From assembly GCA_036768485.1 (NCBI GenBank), contig JAVLUZ010000257.1, positions 563,143-627,142 on the forward strand: a stretch of DNA of 64,000 bases, in the 5' to 3' direction. The position numbers and the translations under genes were made by a program. Below, one piece after another: positions 56,401 to 64,000 of this stretch. The notes under the pieces were generated by a model, which was not told the DNA's origin, made no database searches, and saw nothing but the letters and a program-made list of their open reading frames with translations. The DNA comes from Mermis nigrescens. Lineage: Eukaryota > Nematoda > Enoplea > Mermithida > Mermithidae. Positions within the stretch are counted from its first letter, which is position 1; the number at the start of each line of letters is the position of its first letter.

Positions 56401-58471
56401 GGTACCGTCATCTGGGGTAACTTGGAACGCCGGGGTAACTTGGGACAATTCCCAGTAAAATTATTGGTTCATGCATTATATTTTTGTGAATCATCATTGC
56501 CTGTGCAATTAAGTAATTTTTTAGCAAGTCGATAATGCTCTTTGCACCTGTGATATTATTTTTAATTATCGGTGAGGTGCAGGAACAGCAAGGCCTATGG
56601 TTTGCAAACTGTCACATATTTTGCTACTTGCAAACTTCTAATTGCCACAGCATAACTAGAAATAACATCTTAAAAATTATTGGCATAATTGATAGATGAA
56701 AAGTCGGGCTTTCATATTTGCTATGTTTTATATTAATGCGCTTGCTTACAGTATACTGACAGTATGCGTCTCAAGTTACCCCAGGGTTTACTGACAAAAC
56801 GGGGTAACTTAGAAATGACTATTTTTCACTTTAAACACTATTTAGAAACCTCTGATAGCATGTATAAATTATGTTACAATTCTTTTTGAAATACTTTTTC
56901 TGTGCATCGTATTTTTACATGAAAAAACTTCTTTGCTATTTATTTGTCAATTTATATCTACGATGTCTCGCTTTTTTAATGATTAATAGTAAAAGTCAAA
57001 AAGTTCTTAAATATTTTTAATTTAATCTGTTTAATTAATTGAAGTTTTGTTGGAAAGGTAGCCAATCTGACCACTGTTTTTTGTACGGGCCTCTTTGTAC
57101 ATGTACAAAGATCTACGGAAAAGTCTTTGTACGAGCGAAAAATTTTTTGTACACATAATATATAGGTATACTATTGAATATACACATTTTTACATACTAC
57201 TAGTCTGTTATCCGTGACCAGCACGCTTCAAAAAAGCGTTACTTTGTTCTAAATTCAGCTGATTACATTAGTTCGGCGCGAAGCGCCGAAATTTTCAGGA
57301 GTTTAGGGTTCAATTTATACATAAAACTCGACTCAGAAAGCTAGAATCACATGTATTAAACAATCAGAAATGCTACAGCGATTGCAATATGCTGACTGAT
57401 TCTCATAATAGACACCACTTTCTTATGATTTCAATGCAACAAAAAGATAATTACGCCGATTTTATCTTCGAATGACTGAAAACAGTGCAAAATTGTAAAA
57501 TAGTTATCAATTTCTGCAAAAATTCTTTATAAAACAGTCGAGATATATGTAAAAGATGCTTAAATGTGTAGAAAGATGGTTAAAGATAAATTTTGGAGAG
57601 TTTAATGCCCGCGCCTGGAGCTAAAAAGAAGGTAATTATGATATTCGGCGCCAAGCGCCGAAAATTTCTTGAAATTTTGCTCAAAAATACTTAAAAAAGC
57701 ATGAAAATTACTATTACTTTGCCTCAAAAAGCCTTTGTACATTGTACAAAAATGGCTCCGAAAATCTTTGTACGAGCCTTAAAATCTTTGTCTCGTACAA
57801 AAAAAACAGTGAATCTGACCAATCATTTAGAAAAAGTGTGCAGAATTGGAATCAGACCTTGAAAAGTAGTTTATCACGGCCTTCCTCAATAATTCTTTTT
57901 TGTTGATATTTTCAAAGTCAAATACAGTAAAAATCCGAGTCTTTTACGAATTTTCCTGACCTTATTCGGCGTGGTTTTTAGTTAATCTCACAACATTACC
58001 TAAACTTATTGTTTACATGTCTTTTGATTGAATATCAGTGCTTTCTATTGAAGAAAATAATTTGCATGAAAAGCAGACACAATTTTCAACCTTTATTGCC
58101 CTTAAATCCCATGTTACCTCGAGTTTTCACTATATATTGCTCTTTTTCTTTGTCAATTTTTTTAAAAACCTCCCATGTGTCCCAAGTTTCCGAAATGAAG
58201 GCTAACAAGGTTCTATCCTGCCCAAAGAAGTGCCGATATTATGTGTGTCCCATGTTACCCCTAGCCCCGGGGTATTTGGGACACACATTAAATTTAAAAA
58301 AATCATTCTGGGAAAACCTAAGTCTACCAAACTTTTCATACATAAACTAGGAGTATCCTAGCGTCCAGTAAAAAAAGAATTGGCTTACAGTGTTAAAGTG
58401 GGAGAAAATGTAATACAAAGTAGCGGATGAAACACCTCATTTTGTCCCAAGTTACCCCTGATGACGGTACC
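56401..58471. mobile_element. TIR element with GGTACCGTCATCTGGGGTAAC ends
   Basis: The left end GGTACCGTCATCTGGGGTAA is mirrored by CAAGTTACCCCTGATGACGGTACC-type sequence on the right. Copies of the (G)GGGTAACTT word recur internally in both orientations (56776, 56800, 58110, 58247, 58262). Interrupted by the hAT-like element 57072-57811. No coding region and no clear target duplication. Confidence 0.8.
57072..57811. mobile_element. hAT-like MITE with exact 8-bp duplication
   Basis: Ends CACTGTTTTTTGTACGGG and CTCGTACAAAAAAAACAGTG. Exact duplication AATCTGAC at 57064-57071 and 57812-57819. CTTTGTACATGTACAAAG palindromes lie near both ends, and two GCGC hairpins (57275, 57645) are inside. Confidence 0.95.
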
Positions 58472-58568
58472 TATTCCACTTTTTAAATTCTAGTGGTTTA
58501 TGGAAATGCATGTAACAAGCCTAGTTTTGTTTGAGAAATAGAATAGATGATTATAGGTAAGGTAAGGT

Positions 58569-59317
58569 GGGGTGACTTTGATGGAAAATCGATATAATTT
58601 GACTTTGATCAATTATACTGCGAAGCTCGTTCATAATTACGCTTCCTAAAATGTGTCATATGGAAGTAGAACTTTCCAATAACGTGTCCAGTATCATAAT
58701 TTCTTCTGAAATCAAATATTTTAGCAGCTACAACCGATTCAAAAAACCCATTTTTCCTATCAAAGTCACCCATCATGTGGGTCACTTTGACAACAATGCA
58801 AATTGCAATGATATTTATCTTTTTTGAAGACTATTGAAATAAAAAGTTCTTAATGTTCGATTAGATTGAATAAACAATACTAAATGATCGTGCGTAGGAT
58901 AATTTTTGCTAAACCGAATATTCAAAGATGTGAAGGTGGGTGACATTGATAACGTCCTGATTTTTAAGTTTAATGAGCAGTAGATGAAAAAGGCGACAAA
59001 GAGAATGATAATTACAGTTGCATAAATCTAGAGAAATCGATAGTTTTCATTTTCGAGCTCTAGCATTGGAATTGTTTAAAATTCAAAAAATTATCAAAGT
59101 CACCCTCCTAGGCTGGGTGACTTTGACAGGTCAAAAATAAATTATGCTGATTACAATGTTTAGCTCCAAAGCTGAAGCACAAATGAGCACAGAACCGTAG
59201 GCAAATGAGAAAAATGACTGCTAATCGATTTTTTGCAGTCAAGAGGTTAGGTCAGACATTCCTATCAATGTCCCCCTCATCTATCAAAGTCACCCACCTA
59301 CCTATCAAAGTCACCCC
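58569..59317. mobile_element. TIR element with GGGGTGACTTTGAT ends
   Basis: The left end GGGGTGACTTTGATGG is mirrored by CTATCAAAGTCACCCC on the right. The motif recurs internally in both orientations (58757, 58785, 58935, 59093, 59110, 59283). No coding region. Confidence 0.75.
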
Positions 59318-59639
59318 AAAATTCATTCTGTTTTGTGGCATTATGTATTATTATTTATTTTATTGCAAGAAGTTAAAAAATAGCGCTTCGAACGCTTAAT
59401 ATTCATTTTTTCGTTAAAAACTTGAAAAAGTCGGAAAATGATTTTTTCATTGCTTAAGTAAAGAGCTAGGGTTGCCTTGAAAAGCTAAAAAAGACGTTAT
59501 TCAACGGCCCGCCCGTTCTTATGGTTTTCACACTGAATAGGTACCTGAAAAATTTTTCCCTGTCCTTCTGGCGAAAATTAACTACGCACGTCTATGCTCA
59601 AAATTGCAGTAAATATTAAATCCTTGTTTTTATACTTAG

Positions 59640-59771
59640 CTAAACATTGCATACCCGGCAACTGGCTGCCAAAAGCTGCTCGATGTTGATGATGAGAAGA
59701 AAGTTAGAATTTTTTACGATAAAAGAATGTCGCAGGAAGTTGATGCGTCATCTTTGGGCGATGAATGGAAA
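59640..59771 (+). CDS. RPS6: 40S ribosomal protein S6, second coding exon (residues 3-46)
   Basis: Preceded by a TTTATACTTAG acceptor and followed by a GTGAGC donor, phase 0 at both ends, 44 codons. The product reads [12 protein letters not shown].. ..DDEKKVR.. [19 protein letters not shown], the N-terminal part of ribosomal protein S6e. S6 is a component of the small ribosomal subunit and the main S6-kinase substrate; the phosphorylated C-terminus is not in this window. Only Met-Lys is missing from the N-terminus, presumably in a tiny first exon as in other animals. MSQEV and GDEWK resemble nematode S6. Confidence 0.95.
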
Positions 59772-59870
59772 GTGAGCGATACAAAATTTAATCAGATATA
59801 AAAAAAGTTCTTACGAATCGCTTACTAATCCCAAAAAAGGTGCTAAATTGATCTCAAAAATAGGTACATA

Positions 59871-60284
59871 CAGTGCTCGCCACAAAACTTGAACAATAAG
59901 TAAGCGATTGCAGTTGACTTAGGTTCACGTTTCGTAGTCTAATCGCCAAGAAGTGAAGCAGTAGGCAAACGGTACGTTAGGTTAAGAAAACGCGACCCAA
60001 GCAACTTTTAAACGGTTTGCCATGCCATTTATGGCTCAGCGTGCGTACGCATTGTGAAAGTGCGCATTATGCGCAACGATGTTCATAGTGAGCACACGCG
60101 CGCTTTCATGATGCGTATGTGGCACACGCTGAGTCATAAACGGTTTGCTTGGGTCGCGTTTTCTTAACCTAATGTAATGTTTGCATACTGCTTCATATTC
60201 TTGGCGATTGGGCTGCAAAACGTGAACCCAAGTCAACTGCAATCGCTTAGGTACTTATTGTTCAAAGTTTCGTGGTGAGCAATG
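59871..60284. mobile_element. Tc1/mariner-like MITE in RPS6 intron 2
   Basis: Starts CAGTGCTCGCCACAAAACTT and ends GTTTCGTGGTGAGCAATG, flanked by TA on both sides (59869-59870, 60285-60286). Long imperfect inverted repeats cover the element: AAGCGATTGCAGTTGACTT and GGTTAAGAAAACGCGACCC with their inverses. Ends resemble Tc1 termini (CAGTGCT..CC). Confidence 0.9.
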
Positions 60285-60440
60285 TAGTGTCAAATTTTCA
60301 GTTTTGTAATCTGAAATCGTTTCTGAACGCGGCAATATTTACTCTCGGTTGCAAATCCTTTAGCTCATAATTTAGGAGCAATTCAAAATCCATTGATTGA
60401 GTTTAAATAATGTATATATACCTCGGCTTTTTTTGCTTAG

Positions 60441-60651
60441 GGTTACGTGTTTCGGATAATGGGCGGAAACGATAAGCAGGGATTCCCAATGAAGCAAGGC
60501 GTTCTGACCAATCAGCGCACTCGCCTATTGCTGTCCAAGGGTCACAGCTGTTATCGCCCGAGGCGCGACGGCGAACGTCAATGGAAATCCGTCCGCGGAT
60601 GCATCGTCGATGCTAATTTATCCGTGCTCAGCTTAATCATCATTAAAAAAG
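60441..60651 (+). CDS. RPS6: 40S ribosomal protein S6, third coding exon (residues 47-116)
   Basis: Preceded by a TTTTTTTGCTTAG acceptor. It encodes [20 protein letters not shown], then [33 protein letters not shown] and IIIKKG. These are among the most conserved stretches of ribosomal protein S6e. It ends with one base of a Gly codon before GTGCAT (60652), a phase-1 intron. No fourth exon was found before 64000, so the rest of the gene lies to the right. Oddity: QW where the family has KR just before KSVRGC. The uninterrupted frame and intron signals argue for a real, intron-bearing copy. Confidence 0.95.
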
Positions 60652-60801
60652 GTGCATTTCATGGCTCTTTTGGATTTAGGGGCGTAGCGGAGTTTTTCTT
60701 ACAATTTTTGAAAATTTGATGTATTACGCTCATTCATAGATGCACACAGTCAAAAGCTCTGGGAGGGGTAAACCGAGTTTCCTTGGAGGGGGGGGTAAAT
60801 G

Positions 60802-60889
60802 CAGTGTTTTTTGTACAAGGTCCATTTGTACATGTACAAAGATGGTCCCCGAAAGTCTTTGTACATGATGTACATGCAAATTTTTGCGT
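60802..60889. mobile_element. Fragment of the 57072-57811 MITE family
   Basis: CAGTGTTTTTTGTACAAGG, then TTTGTACATGTACAAAGAT and AAGTCTTTGTACATG match the left end of the 57072 element. The right end is missing, apparently cut by the mariner-like MITE at 60894. Confidence 0.75.
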
Positions 60890-60893
60890 GCTA

Positions 60894-61106
60894 CAGTGCT
60901 CGCCATGAATGTTGTCGCGTAAACTAGCGCTAACCTTTATTAGCGCTGTGACCTCTGAATATTTAATGAGCTCCGACCTTGTCCGCCTTTGATGTCACCG
61001 GCAAGATCAAAGGCGGACAAACTCGGAGCTCATTAAATATTCAGAGGTCACGTGCGCTAATAAAGGTTAGCGCTAGTTTACGCGACAACATTCATGGCGA
61101 GCACTG
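60894..61106. mobile_element. Hairpin Tc1/mariner-like MITE in RPS6 intron 3
   Basis: 213 bp, nearly a perfect palindrome: left arm CAGTGCTCGCCATGAATGTT, right arm AACATTCATGGCGAGCACTG, with arms of about 100 bp around a 12-bp loop (GTCACCGGCAAG). TA flanks both ends (60892-60893, 61107-61108). Confidence 0.95.
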
Positions 61107-61365
61107 TATAATATGGTATACAAGCGTTTTTAGTGTGATAAAACAGCGTTTTACGACCTTTCCTTTTGTAATGAATTTTAGCCGATTTTTGGGTTTCCGA
61201 CGGCAAAAAACACTGAAAATTGCCTCCAAACGGCGCGGAGCGCCGAAAAATTTGACATTTTTGCTTTCTAAATGCAAATTTTGCCATTATAAAGACATAT
61301 AAAACAGTTAGTTACTCATTTCGGCGCGAAGCGCCGGAAATTTTAGCGAATTTTGCTCTATTTGA

Positions 61366-61457
61366 GGCGTTTTTGGTCCAAAATCGCCTGAGGGGGTATG
61401 CCTTCAAAAAGTTGTGGTAGGGGGGATACCCCCCATACCCCCCAGTGTGCATGTATG
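61366..61457 (-). mobile_element. M7 short repeat, inverted copy
   Basis: Inverse of 62265-62322 plus 62559-62610: TTGGTCCAAAATCGCCTGAG, GGTATGCCTTCAA, TGTGGTAGGGGGGATACC, ending CAGTGTGCATGTATG. Supplies the empty-site version of the M2 insertion at 62323. Confidence 0.8.
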
Positions 61458-62264
61458 CGCTCATTTCCTTTGCATTGATCACGGATGTTAATATGTAACA
61501 TTTTTTATCGATGCTTAGAGTTTTCGGCTATTTAGATTTAAAAATGAAATTGGAACATTTCCCAGTTTTTTTAGAATTTTTAGGATGCTATGCAACTTGA
61601 GTCGCCCTCTTCGCTCACTTTTGCACCTTGCATCCTTTTCATCAGGCTTAATTTATCTGCTAGTTCCATTATAAATGCATATAATTAAGCCTGAGCTTGA
61701 GTTGTGTTTTGTTCTCTGACTAAACAAGACTTTGATCTACTTTGGCCTAGGCTCAGGATTAGGTTTAGTCGTTTTCATTCATAATGGTGCGGTGCCAGTT
61801 ATCATAACTTAAGCTGACATTGAAGGGATACAGCAGGACAGACGACGCGAGTGCATTCCTATGCTTAGGATTAGTTACATGTCTAGTAGCATTGAGAATT
61901 CTCGAACAAGCTGGCGCCACGGATTAGCTGAAGCTTAAACAGCTTAAATTCTAGTTATGCATTCTAATTTTTTATTTATATTTCTACTCATTATACCTAA
62001 ATTTAAAACAGCCCAAAGCAGTTAAAATTTAATGATTGAAAATCCTATAAAACAGTGTCATATTCTCGATCATTGTAGAAGAACTTATCATATTCCATTA
62101 AATTTACTAAACGTTTAAATAAATTTCCAGTTCCTACATAAATGCGCTGGTGAAACTACTTTATAATTTCTTTAATTCATTTTGCGCGTTTTGTTATTAA
62201 GTTTAAATTTGAAGTTTTAGCTTCAATTTTAAGATTCGTACTTCGTTCCGCAAGTCGATCCTAT
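61458..62264. other. No gene recognised
   Basis: RPS6 intronic sequence by position; AT-rich, no exon-like block recognised. Confidence 0.4.
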
Positions 62265-62610
62265 CATACATGCACACTGGGGGGTATGGGGGTATCCTCC
62301 TACCACAATTTATCCAAGGCATCATGCATGTAACAGGGGGGATGGGGGATCCCCCCACCCGAAATCGGCTGTCCCCCTATCCCCCCCAAAGCCAGAAATT
62401 TTTGACTCCCCCCCCCCGATTTTTAGGAAAAAATTTGATTTTTTTGGCCATTTTTACGTGATTTTTTTGCATTTTTGGGCAAAAATTGGAAGTCATTAAC
62501 CCCCCCCTAAAAATGGCCGGGGACCCCCCTCCCAAAATTTTGAGCTGTTACATGTATGCAAGGCATACCCGCTCAGAGCGATTTTGGACCAAAAACCGAA
62601 CGTTTGAACT
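62265..62610 (+). mobile_element. M7 repeat, split by an M2 element
   Basis: CATACATGCACACTGGGGGG to CAAGGCAT, then after the M2 insertion ACCCGCTCAGAGCGATTTTGG. The order is proven by the uninterrupted inverse copy at 61366-61457. Confidence 0.8.
62323..62558 (+). mobile_element. M2 element with exact 8-bp duplication
   Basis: Ends CATGCATGTAACAGGGGGG and GAGCTGTTACATGTATG. Exact duplication CAAGGCAT at 62315-62322 and 62559-62566. Intact reference copy for the family. Confidence 0.95.
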
Positions 62611-63594
62611 ATGAAAAAGCGTCCACGTTGTTTTCACACTATTTCACGAATCCACTGCTCTAGCACATCTAGTTTGTTTCAGGTTTTTCGTAGTTTGTTG
62701 AGTAATAGCTTGTTTGAAAGAAAATTCAATTTACTTTCGAATGATATGTACTTTGTTCTATTTTGTTCGGTATGTGAAGATGTAACAGCCAATTAATCTA
62801 AAACTATACAGTGTTCACTAATGACGTTCACATTATAAATATGGTTTTTTGAGTTAATCTCAATAACCGCTGGTCCGATTTTAAAAATTCAAAGTGTTCT
62901 GAATAGAGAACAAAAAGACGCAACTATTTTGCAAAAAAAGTTTCAAATTTATGCACATACAGTACGCTTTGCCTCAAAAAGTGCCTAAATTTGAACAAGG
63001 CCGCATTCAGGCTGACAAGGACTTGATATTTTGAATAGTATCAAAATAGTTGCATTATAAAATTATCTAAAATGTTCATCGGTTTGTTTTTCCAATAATG
63101 TCCCCGTTCTGGATATTAACGCGTTATAAAATACATAGTAAGTTCGTTGCGAGACCTAAATGATCGGCAGGCTAATCAATGTACATTCGTTTTAGTGGCT
63201 TTATACGAATTATACTATCTAATTACGTGTTATGTATCGAAATGGGATGGAATGGGTATGGGATCCTGGTTTGGATCGCAGAGAGGATTTGCCAAGTCGT
63301 TGTGTTGTGCTACGATGCAATAATAAAATCGAAGGAATAGCCAGAGGGGATCATTGTGGCCAGCTTTGCTGGAAACCAGCGAAAGTGTGCGGGTTCTGGC
63401 CAGCCGGTCAAAAATTTAATTTAGGTAGGTATAGGTACTTACTTAGTGGGCCTTTTCGTTTTGTCAGTTTTCAGCTTTTGACTTGATGATGGTGGTGACA
63501 ACACCGTTTTTTCCACATTTGAGGGTTTTTGTGAATCGAATTCTCGCGATGTAGAAAACAATTTTGGGCTTGGTTCACATAGTGGAAAATTTCT
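62611..63594. other. No gene recognised
   Basis: The frame at 63232-63486 includes a less AT-biased, Cys-containing stretch (RCVVLRCNN, CGQLCWKPAKVCG) that could be an exon, but no splice-bounded match to RPS6 or another family was seen. Confidence 0.35.
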
Positions 63595-64000
63595 GTAATG
63601 CAAAATTGCGTTTTAGAAGGGTAAAAATCCACAATTTTCCGGCGCTTCGCGCCGCATTGATTCATTTTTATGTTGTTTATTGTTTTTCCCGGCGCGGCGC
63701 GCCAATCGCGTTATTTTTTCGAAGACCTGCTCTAGAATTTCGCAATAACTCAATCCTCATCTTCTGAACGGATTTTGACGTTTTTTATAAGTAATGAGGA
63801 AAATAGAAATGCGTTTTAAAGCGCCGAAATTTCGAAATTTTCCGGCGCGGCGCCGGATAAATTTTATTTTGTATTTATCATAGATGTTAAGCCCGCACCT
63901 TGACGATTACAGCAGTTTTATCGACAGCTTGCCCTAAATTAATCCTATAATTGAAAGTTCTTAATCTTCTGCATGGACTTTCGGACAATTTTTATAGTGC
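63595..64000. repeat. Hairpin-containing repeat units, two copies, running off the window
   Basis: Same module as 14795-15065: AATGCAAAATTGCGTTTTAGA followed by CCGGCGCTTCGCGCCG (63640), and AATGCGTTTTAAAG with CCGGCGCGGCGCCGG (63841), then TCTTCTGnACGGATTTnGAC. Possibly the left part of another hAT-related element. Confidence 0.7.

Noticed and set aside
63232..63486. Possible Cys-containing exon
   Set aside because: Protein-like composition, but no clear splice sites, family or phase relation to RPS6; mentioned only as a possibility.

Overview
The window is eukaryotic, transposon-dominated DNA with spliceosomal introns, almost certainly from an invertebrate animal. The one conserved host gene is ribosomal protein S6 (exons at 59640-59771 and 60441-60651, + strand). 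Its MSQEV / GDEWKGYVFRI / [10 protein letters not shown] wording reads nematode-like to me, but that attribution is inference. A second probable host gene is seen as two coiled-coil-type exons (26636-26809 and 27918-28010), and an unexplained 163-codon ORF lies at 49497-49988. Everything else recognisable is mobile or repetitive DNA. Layout: 1-3956 is the end of a Polinton/Maverick-type element (tandem arrays, minisatellite, terminal inverted repeat). It abuts a decayed Ty3/gypsy retrotransposon (4112-10250, minus strand). 11783-14512 holds foldback and tandem repeats. 14638-20542 is one hAT element nested inside the tip of another. 21330-22376 is the 3' end of a non-LTR (CR1/Jockey-like) element with an (ATT)n tail. 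22.4-29.4 kb is intronic or intergenic DNA with short hAT-like elements and the coiled-coil exons. The centrepiece is 29397-43270, a six-level nest of transposons. Each level can be bounded by its terminal repeats and target-site duplications (8 bp for the hAT-like levels, exact or nearly so in most; 6 bp for the Polinton). From outside in: short element M2, short element M1, a hAT-like element with exact 8-bp duplications, a second M2, then a complete 10.57-kb Polinton-type element (32189-42760; 0.69-kb inverted repeats beginning AG and ending CT, exact 6-bp duplication GATGAG), and finally an M1 copy inside the Polinton's DNA polymerase gene. The Polinton carries only one gene, a family B DNA polymerase broken into 11 exons, with no integrase, capsid, ATPase or protease that I can see. 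The polymerase and the gypsy element both carry many nonsense codons that look like CGA-to-TGA changes. 43.3-64 kb continues as nested TIR elements (44516-48541 with a foldback element inside; 53445-55728; 56401-58471 with 57072-57811 inside; 58569-59317), followed by the RPS6 exons, whose introns each contain a hairpin MITE with Tc1/mariner-like CAGTGCTCGCC ends. Short families named M1-M7 here share CAnACATG-like ends, G-runs near one end and C-runs near the other, and 8-bp target duplications, so they are best read as hAT-superfamily MITEs. A perfect GGCGCGAAGCGCC hairpin recurs across many of them. Base-level boundaries are read by eye; no database search was possible.
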